Assembly (NCBI RefSeq): GCF_001399685.1
Contig: NZ_JTHN01000166.1
Location: forward strand, 1 to 56,131
Direction: 5' to 3'
DNA length: 56,131 bases
Source: Paenibacillus sp. A3
Lineage (GTDB): Bacteria > Bacillota > Bacilli > Paenibacillales > NBRC-103111
Each line of letters starts with the position of its first letter. Within the stretch, counting starts at the first letter, position 1. Shown here piece by piece: positions 1 through 8,890 of the stretch. The position numbers were made by a program, and so were the translations under genes. The notes under the pieces were generated by a model. It was given only the letters and a program-made list of their open reading frames with translations, made no database searches and was not told the origin of the DNA.

Positions 1-14
1 TCGAGGGCTTATCC
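1..14 (+). rRNA. 23S rRNA, 3' terminal fragment
   Basis: The first bases (TCGAGGGCTTATCC) resemble the usual 3' end of Firmicutes 23S rRNA, whose last bases pair with the 5' end of the molecule. Only this tip is in the window. It implies a complete rrn operon upstream. The following ~98 bp to the 5S gene is the 23S-5S spacer. The exact 3' end is an estimate. Confidence 0.7.
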
Positions 15-112
15 AATACGATTCACTTTACGCTATGTTTCGATCCAGTTTTCAGGGTGCAAGTCGCCTTGAACAAAGTAAAGATGTTTCGTGGCAGAAA
101 CATCGCAATCCG

Positions 113-229
113 TTTGGTGATGATGGCGGAAGGGAACCACGCGTACCCATCCCGAACACGACCGTTAAGCCTTCCAGCGCCGATGGTACTTGGACCGCAG
201 GGTCCTGGGAGAGTAGGACGTCGCCAAGC
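113..229 (+). rRNA. rrf: 5S ribosomal RNA
   Basis: This 117-nt stretch carries the signature 5S blocks: GGAACCACGCGTACCC, CCCGAACACG, and GATGGTACTTGG followed by GGGAGAGTAGGACGTCGCCAAGC. The 5' end (TTTGGTGA) pairs with the 3' end (TCGCCAAG) to form helix I, which fixes the ends to within a base or two. It is the last gene of an rrn operon whose 23S tip begins the window and is followed at once by a terminator. Confidence 0.96.
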
Positions 230-232
230 ACA

Positions 233-275
233 AGAGCTTCTTCGGATTTTATCCGGAGAGGCTCTTTTTCTTTAT
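233..275 (+). terminator. Rho-independent terminator of the rrn operon
   Basis: A 14-bp stem with a few G-U pairs (AGAGCTTCTTCGGA against TCCGGAGAGGCTCT, tight loop) is followed by TTTTCTTTAT. It starts four bases after 5S and separates the rrn operon from the ctsR operon. Confidence 0.88.
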
Positions 276-330
276 CTCGGCAAGAATAAAAGTGCCCGGA
301 CGACCCCAAACTAAGAAATAGGTGGGGGAG

Positions 331-358
331 TTGCAATCTTACGCAAATCTGCTATAAT
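331..358 (+). promoter_or_regulatory. Sigma-A promoter of the ctsR operon
   Basis: The -35 is TTGCAA (331-336) and the -10 is a perfect TATAAT (353-358), with a 16-bp spacer. The predicted start is near 365, immediately before or within the CtsR operator. Confidence 0.8.
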
Positions 359-366
359 GTAGTTAA

Positions 367-383
367 AGTCAAAGAAAGTCAAA
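367..383 (+). promoter_or_regulatory. CtsR operator (tandem heptad)
   Basis: AGTCAAA-GAA-AGTCAAA matches exactly the CtsR consensus of two direct (A/G)GTCAAA heptads separated by NAN. It lies 8 bp after the -10 box, so bound CtsR would block initiation. A third partial half (AGTCAA, 383-388) follows. This is autoregulation of the operon, relieved on heat or protein stress when CtsR is inactivated. Confidence 0.92.
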
Positions 384-475
384 GTCAATGATTCTGCCAC
401 CTAGACTTATACCAGATCATCTAGGCTTTCTTTGCTTTAAATATGGTTTTACTTCTGTCGCGGGAGGTCGAATAG

Positions 476-937
476 ATGCGCAATGTTTCAGAAATTATTG
501 AGCAATATCTGAAGCAAACTTTGCAGCAGAGCCCCGACGGTGTGATCGAGATCCAACGCAATGAGCTGGCCGATCAATTCAACTGCGTTCCCTCGCAGAT
601 CAATTACGTCATTAGTACCCGTTTTACGTTGGAGAAAGGGTACATTGTCGAGAGCAAGCGGGGCGGCGGCGGTTACATTCGAATTCAAAGAATCGAGCTG
701 CAATCGCATGGCGCGGTGATGGATCATATTTTCCAAACCATCGGTACGCACATGGATCAGCTTGCATCCGAAGGACTGCTGTATCAGCTGGAAGAAGGGG
801 GCTTCATCACTTCGCGGGAAGCGGCATTGATGAAAGCAGCCATTACCCGGGAGGTCCTGATCTTGAAGCTGCCTCTAAGGGATGAGATCAGGGCAAGAAT
901 ATTGAAGGCGATGTTGATTTCTTTGCTAAGCAAATGA
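476..937 (+). CDS. ctsR: CtsR, class III stress gene repressor
   Basis: 153 aa, the normal CtsR length. CtsR is a dimeric winged-helix repressor of clp and ctsR genes. The helix-turn-helix spans about residues 25-50 and the glycine-rich wing is RGGGGYIRI at 62-70, whose Arg62 is the known DNA-contacting residue that McsB can phosphorylate in studied homologues. The C-terminal half is the dimerisation and McsB/Clp interaction domain. The ATG follows GGGAGG. It is first in the operon with mcsA, mcsB and clpC, behind its own operator. Confidence 0.97.
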   Translation: MRNVSEIIEQYLKQTLQQSPDGVIEIQRNELADQFNCVPSQINYVISTRFTLEKGYIVESKRGGGGYIRIQRIELQSHGAVMDHIFQTIGTHMDQLASEGLLYQLEEGGFITSREAALMKAAITREVLILKLPLRDEIRARILKAMLISLLSK

Positions 938-983
938 TATTCGTATCCTGCCGTCCCAAGGCAAGATTAAAGGAGGGACCCAG

Positions 984-1502
984 ATGATTTGTCAGGAATG
1001 TGGCAAGAAGCAAGCGACGCTTCATTTTACGAAAATTTTGAATGGCGAGAAGACGGAGTTTCACATTTGCGAATCGTGCGCCAGAGAAAAAGGGGAGCTC
1101 ATCCCGGGGACGGCCAATGGGTTTTCCATTCATAATCTGCTCAGCGGACTGCTTGATTTCGAACCGTCGGCGCACAGTACGCTCGCCAACAAAGTACAGC
1201 CCAGCCGCTGCGAGCACTGCGGACTAACATATACGCAGTTCAGTAAGGTCGGCCGTTTCGGCTGCAGCGAGTGCTATAAGCATTTTGGGGAGAAGCTGGA
1301 CCCGTTGTTCAAACGCGTCCATGGCAACATTATTCATACCGGCAAGGTTCCCAAGCGATCCGGCGGGTTAATTAAACATAAGCGTGAAATCGATCAGTTG
1401 AAAAAGGAATTGCTGATCCGTATCGATAATGAGGAATTCGAAGAAGCAGCCCGTCTGCGGGATCAAATCCGCGAGCTTGAGAAAAAGGTTGCCGAAGGTT
1501 AG
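984..1502 (+). CDS. mcsA: McsA, zinc-finger activator of McsB
   Basis: 172 aa. McsA stimulates the arginine kinase McsB and modulates CtsR. Two pairs of CxxC lie near the N terminus (C3/C6 with C29/C32) and in the middle (C76/C79 with C94/C97), consistent with two bound zinc ions. A UVR-type helical hairpin occupies about residues 133-168, rich in Lys and Glu and similar to the ClpC middle domain. An AAAGGAGG ribosome site precedes the ATG. It sits 46 bp after ctsR and 25 bp before mcsB. Confidence 0.95.
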   Translation: MICQECGKKQATLHFTKILNGEKTEFHICESCAREKGELIPGTANGFSIHNLLSGLLDFEPSAHSTLANKVQPSRCEHCGLTYTQFSKVGRFGCSECYKHFGEKLDPLFKRVHGNIIHTGKVPKRSGGLIKHKREIDQLKKELLIRIDNEEFEEAARLRDQIRELEKKVAEG

Positions 1503-1527
1503 ACGGGTGACGTAAGGAGGAGTGCTT

Positions 1528-2595
1528 ATGACGGAAGCAAGCCGTTTTACAGAGAATGCGCTTAGCGATTGGATGAAGGGTGAAGGGCCGGATTCGGATA
1601 TCGTCATTAGCAGCCGCATACGCATCGCGCGAAATATACAGGCGTACCCCTTCCCCATGTTGGCAACGAACCAGCAATCGAAGGAAGTGCTGGAGCAAGT
1701 AGCCCAAGTCGCTCATAATGAAGAGTTGGGTACGATCAGCCGGTTTTCGATGCTGCCGCTTTCCGAGTTGAATGAACTGGAGAGACGGGTGCTGGTCGAA
1801 AAGCATTTGATTAGTCCGGCATTGGCTAACGAATCGCGCAACGGAGCCGTCATTCTCAGTGACAACGAGTCCGTTAGCATTATGGTCAATGAAGAAGACC
1901 ATCTTCGGATTCAGTGCTTGTGTCCTGGTTTTCAGATTAAAGAAGCTTGGGATCTGGCCAACCAGATCGACGATATTTTCGAAACGCATTTAAATTATGC
2001 TTTTGACGAAAAGCGTGGGTACATGACGAGCTGTCCTACGAACGTGGGCACGGGGATTCGCGCTTCGGTGATGATCCATCTTCCCGCGCTCGTGCTGACG
2101 CAGCAGATCAACCGCATATTGTCGGCTATTACTCAGGTGGGGCTGGCCGTGCGGGGCTTGTATGGCGAAGGCAGCGAAGCGCTCGGCAATCTGTTCCAGA
2201 TTTCGAACCAGATTACGTTGGGACAATCCGAAGAGGAAATTATCGATAACCTGTACAGCGTCGTAAGGCAAATTATCGAGCACGAACGTGCAGCCAGACA
2301 GAAGCTGATCTACGAGACGAGAGCCAAAATTTTGGACCGGGTCAGCCGTTCTTACGGCGTCTTGTCGTATGCGGCGATTATGGATTCCAAAGAAGCGGCG
2401 CAGCGGCTGTCGGACGTGCGGCTCGGGATTGATCTCGGGTTTATCAAAAATGTCTCTCCGCATGTGCTCAACGAGCTTTTGGTTATGACCCAGCCGGGTT
2501 TTTTGCAGCAGACGGCAGGAGAAAAGCTGACACCTGAAGAAAGAGACATTAGACGGGCACAGCTCATCAGAGAAAAAATTGCGGAAACGGGCTAG
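1528..2595 (+). CDS. mcsB: McsB, protein arginine kinase
   Basis: 355 aa. It phosphorylates arginines on client proteins and on CtsR; phospho-arginine marks proteins for ClpCP degradation. It belongs to the guanidino (creatine/arginine) kinase fold. Visible hallmarks are SSRIRIARN near residue 28, the ATP-binding basic patches, and the [13 protein letters not shown] stretch, which carries the family's catalytic Cys region. ATG 1528 is preferred because AAGGAGG (1514-1520) is 7 bp upstream; a GTG at 1522 would be too close. The end of the gene lies 61 bp before the clpC start. Confidence 0.95.
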   Translation: MTEASRFTENALSDWMKGEGPDSDIVISSRIRIARNIQAYPFPMLATNQQSKEVLEQVAQVAHNEELGTISRFSMLPLSELNELERRVLVEKHLISPALANESRNGAVILSDNESVSIMVNEEDHLRIQCLCPGFQIKEAWDLANQIDDIFETHLNYAFDEKRGYMTSCPTNVGTGIRASVMIHLPALVLTQQINRILSAITQVGLAVRGLYGEGSEALGNLFQISNQITLGQSEEEIIDNLYSVVRQIIEHERAARQKLIYETRAKILDRVSRSYGVLSYAAIMDSKEAAQRLSDVRLGIDLGFIKNVSPHVLNELLVMTQPGFLQQTAGEKLTPEERDIRRAQLIREKIAETG

Positions 2596-2656
2596 CCGTC
2601 AACATACGAAACCGCATAATAAGCATACGCTATACCAATCTTTGGAGGTGTTACAC

Positions 2657-5101
2657 ATGATGTTTGGCAGATTTACGGAACGCGCGCAAAAGGTATTGTC
2701 CTTGGCGCAGGAGGAAGCAGTTCGTTTGGGACACAACAATATCGGAACAGAGCACATTCTGCTCGGTCTGATTCGTGAAGGCGAAGGCATTGCCGCGAAG
2801 GCGCTCATTGCGCTCGGACTCGGCCTGGAGAAAATTCAAGACGAAGTCGAATCGCTGATCGGACGGGGACAAGAGCAGCCATCGAATATCGCATACACGC
2901 CGCGGGCGAAAAAAGTAATCGAGCTGTCGATGGACGAAGCCCGCAAGCTGGGACACACGTACGTCGGAACGGAGCACATTCTGCTCGGCTTGATTCGTGA
3001 AGGCGAAGGCGTTGCTGCACGCGTATTGAACAATTTGGGCGTGAGCCTGAACAAGGCCCGTCAGCAAGTGCTTCAACTGCTCGGCAGCAGCGAGGTGGTC
3101 TCGCCTAACCATGGTAACCCGACGAATGTGAATACACCGACGTTGGACGGTCTGGCTCGCGATCTGACGGCTTATGCCAAGGAAGGCAACCTGGACCCGG
3201 TCATCGGCCGCAGCAAAGAAATTGAGCGCGTGATTCAAGTGCTCAGCCGCCGTACAAAAAACAATCCGGTTCTCATTGGTGAGCCCGGCGTAGGTAAAAC
3301 GGCGATTGCCGAAGGACTGGCACAAAAAATCGTCGCGAACGAAATTCCGGAAACGCTGCGCGATAAGCGTGTCATGACCTTGGATATGGGGTCGGTCGTC
3401 GCCGGTACGAAATACCGCGGCGAATTCGAAGACCGCCTGAAAAAAATTATGGATGAAATCCGGCAAGCCGGAAACATCATCTTGTTCATTGATGAATTGC
3501 ATACGTTGATCGGTGCCGGCGGGGCGGAGGGTGCGATCGACGCTTCGAATATTTTGAAGCCGGCTCTGGCTCGCGGAGAGCTTCAGTGCATCGGGGCTAC
3601 GACGCTTGACGAGTACCGCAAATATATCGAAAAGGACGCAGCGCTGGAAAGACGCTTCCAGCCGATTACGGTCGATCAACCGTCGCCGGAAGAAGCGATT
3701 CAGATTTTGCACGGGCTGCGTGACCGTTACGAAGCGCATCACCGCGTGAAAATTACGGATGAAGCCATTGAGCAAGCCGTGAAGCTATCCGACCGTTATA
3801 TTACGGACCGGTTCCTTCCGGATAAAGCGATCGACTTGATCGACGAAGCCAGCTCCAAAGTAAGGCTCCGTTCGTATACGGTACCGCCGGATCTGAAAAA
3901 GCTGGAAAGCCGTCTCGATGATATCCGCAAGGAAAAAGACGCTGCCGTGCAAAGCCAGGAATTCGAGAAAGCAGCATCGCTGCGCGATACGGAGCAGAAG
4001 CTGCGGGAAGAGCTCGACTCGACGAAGAACGAATGGAAAGAGAAGCAAGGACGCACCGACTCCGAAGTGACGCCGGACGATATTGCCCAAGTCGTAGCAA
4101 GCTGGACCGGTATTCCTGTCGTGAAGCTGGCCGAGGAAGAAACTCAGCGCCTGCTGAAAATGGAATCTATCCTGCATGACCGGGTGATCGGCCAGGATGA
4201 AGCGGTCAAAGCGGTCAGCCGCGCGATTCGCCGGGCTAGAGCGGGTCTTAAAGATCCGAAACGCCCGATGGGCTCGTTTATCTTCCTTGGTCCGACCGGT
4301 GTCGGGAAAACCGAGCTGGCTCGTGCGCTTGCCGAGTCTCTCTTCGGTGACGAGAATGCCGTCATTCGGATCGACATGTCCGAGTACATGGAGAAACATT
4401 CTACGTCTCGTTTGGTCGGAGCGCCTCCGGGATACGTCGGCTACGAAGAAGGCGGCCAATTGACCGAAAAAGTACGCCGCAAGCCGTACTCCGTTGTCCT
4501 GCTGGACGAAATCGAAAAAGCGCACCCTGAAGTATTCAATATTTTGCTGCAGGTGCTTGAAGACGGCCGCCTGACGGACTCCAAAGGCCGTACGGTCGAC
4601 TTCCGCAATACGCTGATCATCATGACATCGAACGTCGGGGCCGATACGATCAAGAGAAACTCGACGCTCGGCTTCACTGCCGCACATGATGCAGGCAAAG
4701 ATTATAACAATATGAAAGAAAAAGTAATGGGCGAGCTGAAGAAAAGCTTCCGTCCGGAGTTCTTGAACCGGATCGACGAGATTATCGTGTTCCACTCCTT
4801 GGAAGAACAGCATATCGCCGAGATCGTTACTTTGATGGCCGACGACCTTCGCAAACGGTTGAAAGAGCAGGAAGTTGAATTCTTCCTGACCGATTCGGCC
4901 AAAGCGTTCCTCGCCAAAGAAGGCTACGATCCGACCTTCGGCGCGAGACCGCTGCGCAGAGCGATTCAGAAGCACATCGAAGACCGGTTGTCGGAGGAAT
5001 TGCTGCGCGGCAACATCACCAAAGGCGACACGCTTACGATCGACGAGAAGGACGGCGAATTGATCGTTCATCGCAATCAAGGCGTCGGTACGGAGGCTTA
5101 A
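2657..5101 (+). CDS. clpC: ClpC, Hsp100 AAA+ unfoldase
   Basis: 814 aa. ClpC unfolds substrates, including phospho-arginine proteins, for the ClpP protease. Order: two N-terminal Clp repeats (about 1-145, each with GTEHILLGL), AAA-1 with Walker A GEPGVGKT starting at residue 208, a UVR/coiled-coil middle domain (about 415-470) that docks adaptors such as McsB or MecA, and AAA-2 with Walker A GPTGVGKT starting at 545. The start is ATG 2657 (MMFGRF), 6 bp after GGAGGTG; an upstream in-frame ATG at 2579 lies inside mcsB and lacks a ribosome site. Last gene of the CtsR operon. Confidence 0.97.
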   Translation: MMFGRFTERAQKVLSLAQEEAVRLGHNNIGTEHILLGLIREGEGIAAKALIALGLGLEKIQDEVESLIGRGQEQPSNIAYTPRAKKVIELSMDEARKLGHTYVGTEHILLGLIREGEGVAARVLNNLGVSLNKARQQVLQLLGSSEVVSPNHGNPTNVNTPTLDGLARDLTAYAKEGNLDPVIGRSKEIERVIQVLSRRTKNNPVLIGEPGVGKTAIAEGLAQKIVANEIPETLRDKRVMTLDMGSVVAGTKYRGEFEDRLKKIMDEIRQAGNIILFIDELHTLIGAGGAEGAIDASNILKPALARGELQCIGATTLDEYRKYIEKDAALERRFQPITVDQPSPEEAIQILHGLRDRYEAHHRVKITDEAIEQAVKLSDRYITDRFLPDKAIDLIDEASSKVRLRSYTVPPDLKKLESRLDDIRKEKDAAVQSQEFEKAASLRDTEQKLREELDSTKNEWKEKQGRTDSEVTPDDIAQVVASWTGIPVVKLAEEETQRLLKMESILHDRVIGQDEAVKAVSRAIRRARAGLKDPKRPMGSFIFLGPTGVGKTELARALAESLFGDENAVIRIDMSEYMEKHSTSRLVGAPPGYVGYEEGGQLTEKVRRKPYSVVLLDEIEKAHPEVFNILLQVLEDGRLTDSKGRTVDFRNTLIIMTSNVGADTIKRNSTLGFTAAHDAGKDYNNMKEKVMGELKKSFRPEFLNRIDEIIVFHSLEEQHIAEIVTLMADDLRKRLKEQEVEFFLTDSAKAFLAKEGYDPTFGARPLRRAIQKHIEDRLSEELLRGNITKGDTLTIDEKDGELIVHRNQGVGTEA

Positions 5102-5133
5102 GTCTAAAATTCAGGAGCGCAGGCTCCTTCCAT

Positions 5134-5178
5134 AGCATCCCACGGCTGCAAGCTGGGCCGGAGGGATGCTTTTATTAT
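5134..5178 (+). terminator. Terminator after clpC
   Basis: AGCATCCC (5134-5141) pairs with GGGATGCT (5163-5170), with an inner CGGC/GCCG helix, followed by TTTATTATTT. It would end the ctsR operon before radA. Confidence 0.8.
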
Positions 5179-5275
5179 TTACCATTAAAGCTTTTTTTCT
5201 TTTCAGCGGCGGCAAGGGTTTTCAAGACAGGGTCAAAATGGTAAACTTTGAGTTGGGATCAGAAAGCAGGGTTAA

Positions 5276-6646
5276 ATGATGGCGAAAACAAAAACGAAGT
5301 TCTTCTGCCAGTCATGCGGCTACGAATCGCCGAAATGGCTCGGCAAATGTCCGGGCTGCGAAGCTTGGAATACATTTGTGGAAGAAGTGGAGACCGTTGT
5401 TAAGAGCAAAGGGCTGCACACAAATTTTTTGAACAAGAAAGAAAAAGCGGTTTCTATCATAAACATAGAAAGCAGTCAAGAAGAGCGGATCGTAACGGAC
5501 AATCGGGAGTTAAACCGCGTGCTTGGCGGCGGCATCGTGCCCGGCTCCTTGATTCTGGTAGGCGGCGACCCGGGGATCGGGAAGTCGACGCTGCTTCTGC
5601 AAACGTCCCATTTGCTGACGCAGTTGGACTTGAAGGTGCTGTACATTTCCGGTGAGGAATCCGTCCGCCAGACGAAGCTGAGGGCAGACCGGCTGCAAGC
5701 CGTTTCCCCGCTGTTGTTCGTGCTTTGCGAAACGAATGTGGAGCATATCGAAGCGGCGATTGACGAGATCGAGCCGGATTTCATCGTCATCGACTCGATC
5801 CAAACGGTATACCACGGTGCCGTGGCTTCCGCGCCCGGTTCAGTCTCTCAAGTTCGGGAATGCACGGGGCATTTTATGCGGATTGCTAAAATGAAAGGAA
5901 TCGCAACCGTTCTCGTTGGTCATGTTACTAAAGAGGGCGCCATTGCCGGACCGCGATTACTCGAACATATGGTCGATTGCGTGCTGTATTTCGAAGGGGA
6001 ACGGCATCATTCGTACCGGGTGCTTCGCGCTGTTAAAAACCGGTTCGGTTCGACCAACGAAATCGGGATTTTCGAAATGCGGGAAAGCGGCTTGGTTGAG
6101 GTTAACAATCCGTCAGAGCTGTTTTTGTCCGAACGGCCGCTGGGCGTTGCCGGCTCGACCGTCGTCGCCAGTATGGAGGGGACGCGTCCCGTGCTCGTAG
6201 AGCTTCAAGCGCTCGTCTCGTCCACCAACTTCCCATCCCCCCGGCGGATGGCGACCGGCTTCGATCATAACCGGCTGTCGCTCATTATCGCGGTGCTGGA
6301 GAAGCGGATGGGCATGTTCTTGCAAAATCAGGACGCTTACCTTAACGTCGCAGGCGGCGTGAAGCTGGATGAGCCGGCGGTCGACCTTGCGGTAGCGGTC
6401 AGCATCGCCTCCAGCTTCCGCGAACAGCCGACGCAGCCGTTCGACGTCATCTTCGGCGAAGTCGGACTGACGGGCGAGGTGCGCGGCGTGTCCCGCGTCG
6501 ACCAGCGGGTGCGGGAAGCGGAGAAGCTCGGCTTCCGCCGCGTGATTCTCCCGCAAAAAAGCCTGAAAGGCTGGACGCCCCCGGCAGGCATTCAAATTAT
6601 CGGCGTCAACACCGTAGCCGAAGCGCTATCGGCTGCTTTAGTATAA
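5276..6646 (+). CDS. radA: RadA, DNA repair ATPase/helicase
   Basis: 456 aa, full length. RadA (Sms) drives branch migration in recombination and repair. A C4 zinc finger (C11, C14, C25, C28) starts the protein. It is followed by a RecA-like ATPase with Walker [11 protein letters not shown] (96-105), the RadA-specific KNRFG motif (254-258) and a C-terminal Lon-protease-like domain with no obvious protease function. Start ATG 5276 (or 5279) has only a weak AGCAGGG ribosome site. It follows the clpC terminator, so it may have its own promoter; I see no convincing one. disA comes after the large palindrome. Confidence 0.96.
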   Translation: MMAKTKTKFFCQSCGYESPKWLGKCPGCEAWNTFVEEVETVVKSKGLHTNFLNKKEKAVSIINIESSQEERIVTDNRELNRVLGGGIVPGSLILVGGDPGIGKSTLLLQTSHLLTQLDLKVLYISGEESVRQTKLRADRLQAVSPLLFVLCETNVEHIEAAIDEIEPDFIVIDSIQTVYHGAVASAPGSVSQVRECTGHFMRIAKMKGIATVLVGHVTKEGAIAGPRLLEHMVDCVLYFEGERHHSYRVLRAVKNRFGSTNEIGIFEMRESGLVEVNNPSELFLSERPLGVAGSTVVASMEGTRPVLVELQALVSSTNFPSPRRMATGFDHNRLSLIIAVLEKRMGMFLQNQDAYLNVAGGVKLDEPAVDLAVAVSIASSFREQPTQPFDVIFGEVGLTGEVRGVSRVDQRVREAEKLGFRRVILPQKSLKGWTPPAGIQIIGVNTVAEALSAALV

Positions 6647-6649
6647 TTC

Positions 6650-6815
6650 TTTTGGTTATCAAGTTTTCAGTGGAGAACAGTGCAACTGCCGGAGAGTTTA
6701 CGTGCCGCCCTTGAATTCGGAAAAATACCGCTATAGTTATATTAAATTTTCCGAATTCAAGAGCGGCCGCAGGCAGTTGCAGCTGTCTCGGAACGTCCGA
6801 ACTTGATCACCAAAA
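6650..6815 (+). repeat. Large imperfect palindrome between radA and disA
   Basis: The two halves of this ~166-bp spacer are inverted copies. Outer arms: TTTTGGTTATCAAGTT (6650-6665) against AACTTGATCACCAAAA (6800-6815), 15 of 16 pairing. Middle: GCAACTGCC (6682-6690) against GGCAGTTGC (6772-6780). Inner: CTTGAATTCGGAAAA (6710-6724) against TTTTCCGAATTCAAG (6747-6761), perfect, around a 22-bp AT-rich centre. It fills nearly the whole gap from the radA stop to the disA ribosome site. There is no T run like that of a terminator. It could be a MITE-like insertion or a regulatory hairpin. Confidence 0.85.
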
Positions 6816-6834
6816 CTCGTCAGGAGGGACACCA

Positions 6835-7914
6835 TTGAGCAAGGAAGAAGCAAAACGCGACGTCATGAGCCAGCTGCTGCAGCTCGTTGCGCCAGGCACG
6901 CCGTTCCGGGAAGGGCTGGAGAACGTGCTGCGCGCCAAAACGGGCGGCTTAATCGTCGTCGGCTACAGCCCGGAAGTGATGGAGATTGTAGACGGCGGCT
7001 TTTCCATCAACTGCGATTTTTCCCCAAACTACTTATATGAGCTGGCCAAAATGGACGGCGCGATCATCCTCAGCGAGGATTTAAAGCGTATTCTGTATGC
7101 GAATACGCAGCTGATTCCGGACTCTTCGATTACGTCTACCGAAACGGGCATTCGGCACCGGACGGCGGAGCGCGTCGCGAAGCAGACCTCCAAGCTTGTG
7201 GTGTCCATCTCGCAGCGGCGCAACGTCATTACCTTGTATCAAGGCAGCTTGCGCTATTCGCTCAAAGATATCGGCGTTATTTTGACGAAAGCGAATCAAG
7301 CGATCCAAACGCTGGAGAAATACAAGTCCGTATTGGACCAGGATTTGACCAATCTGGGCGCTTCCGAATTTGAGGAGCTGGTTACTTTGCACGATGTTAC
7401 CGGTGTGATGCAACGTATTGAGATGGTTTTACGTATTAAAGGAGAGATCAAGCGTTACATTAACGAGCTCGGTAACGAAGGCCGGTTGATCAGCATGCAG
7501 TTGGAGGAATTGGTTGGCAACACTGAGAATGAAGCTTACTTGCTGATTAAGGATTACGTCAAAGAGTTGACTGAAGAGAAGGTAAAAGAAGTCCAAGCGA
7601 CGCTCAAGAAGCATTCGACCGACGAGATGCTCGATCATTCGCACATTGCACGGGCGCTCGGCTATCCGCATACGACTGGCAGCGCGGAGGAGACGATCTC
7701 GCCAAGAGGCTACCGGGTACTGAACAAAATACCGCGTCTTCCCTCCGTCATTATACATAATCTGGTGGAACGGTTTGGTCAGCTCCCGCATCTGATGATG
7801 GCGACGATTGAGGAATTGGACGAAGTGGACGGCATCGGCGAAGTTCGTGCACGCACGATTAAAGAAGGATTAAAGAGGATTCAAGATCAGGTGCTCATTG
7901 ACAGACATATTTAA
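6835..7914 (+). CDS. disA: DisA, diadenylate cyclase and DNA scanning protein
   Basis: 359 aa. DisA makes c-di-AMP from two ATP and pauses at branched DNA to signal damage. The N-terminal DAC domain carries the catalytic DGA (74-76) and RHR (107-109) motifs. A helical linker follows, and the C terminus is a helix-hairpin-helix DNA-binding domain ([15 protein letters not shown]). The start is TTG 6835, 6 bp after AGGAGGG; no ATG alternative retains the N-terminal domain. It lies just after the palindrome, so its coupling to radA may be altered. Confidence 0.96.
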   Translation: MSKEEAKRDVMSQLLQLVAPGTPFREGLENVLRAKTGGLIVVGYSPEVMEIVDGGFSINCDFSPNYLYELAKMDGAIILSEDLKRILYANTQLIPDSSITSTETGIRHRTAERVAKQTSKLVVSISQRRNVITLYQGSLRYSLKDIGVILTKANQAIQTLEKYKSVLDQDLTNLGASEFEELVTLHDVTGVMQRIEMVLRIKGEIKRYINELGNEGRLISMQLEELVGNTENEAYLLIKDYVKELTEEKVKEVQATLKKHSTDEMLDHSHIARALGYPHTTGSAEETISPRGYRVLNKIPRLPSVIIHNLVERFGQLPHLMMATIEELDEVDGIGEVRARTIKEGLKRIQDQVLIDRHI

Positions 7915-7926
7915 GTTGCATACAAT
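7898..7926 (+). promoter_or_regulatory. Sigma-A promoter for pssA, inside the disA 3' end
   Basis: A consensus TTGACA (7898-7903) is followed after 17 bp by TACAAT (7921-7926). The -35 lies in the last codons of disA. The predicted start is near 7933, about 57 bp upstream of pssA. Confidence 0.7.
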
Positions 7927-7989
7927 CAGAGGGTAGCCAAATATTATTAGGATATTAGGGTACAGTAAAACCAGAGGTGGACTAAAACA

Positions 7990-8724
7990 ATGATAACAAA
8001 ATCCCTTCCGAACTTGTTTACGATTGGGAACTTGTTCTTAGGTATTATTGCAATTATTTCCGTGTTTAATAGTAAACCCGAGCTTGCTGCGATCATGGTC
8101 ATCGTCGCGATGCTTCTGGACGGATTGGACGGACGCGTTGCCCGTGCGCTCAATGCGCAGAGCGAATTCGGCAAAGAGCTGGACTCGCTGTCCGATGTCA
8201 TCTCGTTCGGTGTAGCGCCGGCGTTCATCATGTATGTGGTGGCTTTCACCGAGATGAATGCAGCGGCAGCGTGGATCGTGACCGCGATCTTCCCGATCTG
8301 CGGCGCGCTTCGTCTGGCCCGCTTCAATGTCGTTGCCGGGACGCCGGGATATTTTATCGGCTTGCCGATTCCTGCAGCCGGCGGCGTATTGTGTACGCTC
8401 GCGCTCTTCCATAAAGAGTTGAACACTGTCGTACTCGTCTTGTCGACGCTTCTGCTGTCCTACTTGATGGTCAGCACCGTGAAATACCCGAACTTCAAAA
8501 AGGTCGGCATCCCGAAAGCTGCCATCTGGATTACGCCCGTTGTCGTCGTGGTTGCCGTTGTACTGGCTGTCATGTATCCGGGGCTGCTGTCCAAGCTCAT
8601 CTTCGTACCGCTGCTACTTTATGCGCTGTACGGCTTAAAAAAAAACGTTGATCGGCTGTTCTTCTGGAAACGAAGAAAACGTCCGTCCATGGAAGAGCCG
8701 GAGTCCAAAACAACGAACATCTAA
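7990..8724 (+). CDS. pssA: PssA, CDP-diacylglycerol-serine O-phosphatidyltransferase
   Basis: 244 aa integral membrane enzyme that makes phosphatidylserine, the precursor of phosphatidylethanolamine. The CDP-alcohol phosphatidyltransferase signature DG-x2-AR-x8-G-x3-D-x3-D begins at the DGRVAR stretch. About seven to eight hydrophobic segments cover most of the protein and a basic tail (KRRKRP) ends it. ATG 7990 follows AGAGGTGG. It has its own promoter and terminator, so it forms a one-gene unit between disA and yacL, a position it does not hold in B. subtilis. Confidence 0.92.
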   Translation: MITKSLPNLFTIGNLFLGIIAIISVFNSKPELAAIMVIVAMLLDGLDGRVARALNAQSEFGKELDSLSDVISFGVAPAFIMYVVAFTEMNAAAAWIVTAIFPICGALRLARFNVVAGTPGYFIGLPIPAAGGVLCTLALFHKELNTVVLVLSTLLLSYLMVSTVKYPNFKKVGIPKAAIWITPVVVVVAVVLAVMYPGLLSKLIFVPLLLYALYGLKKNVDRLFFWKRRKRPSMEEPESKTTNI

Positions 8725-8755
8725 AACCGCATAGGCTGCATAAGGCTATGAAAAT

Positions 8756-8797
8756 AAAAAGCATTTGTTTTCCGCAAGGAAAATGAATGCTTTTTTT
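8756..8797 (+). terminator. Terminator after pssA
   Basis: AAAAAGCATT-TGTTTTCC pairs with GGAAAATGAATGCTTTTT around a GCAA loop, followed by seven T. The A-rich 5' side suggests it could also act on the other strand. Confidence 0.88.
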
Positions 8798-8890
8798 CAT
8801 TTTCTTCAACTGATACGATTAGGCTTGAGTAATTTGGATCATAATTGTAGAAGAAGGCAGAATTTGTTATTTTTATGGAGGTGAAAGTCT

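Noticed and set aside
35..336. Short open frames over the 5S rRNA gene on both strands
   Set aside because: They coincide with the conserved 5S rRNA sequence and its terminator and have no ribosome site.
3100..5101. clpC N-terminal repeats as a possible duplication or gene fusion
   Set aside because: The two GTEHILLGL repeats are the normal double Clp-N domain of the family, and the length is normal.
5134..5275. CtsR-like site before radA (GGTCAAAATGGTAAAC)
   Set aside because: Only one half matches the heptad; the second half does not fit the (A/G)GTCAAA consensus.
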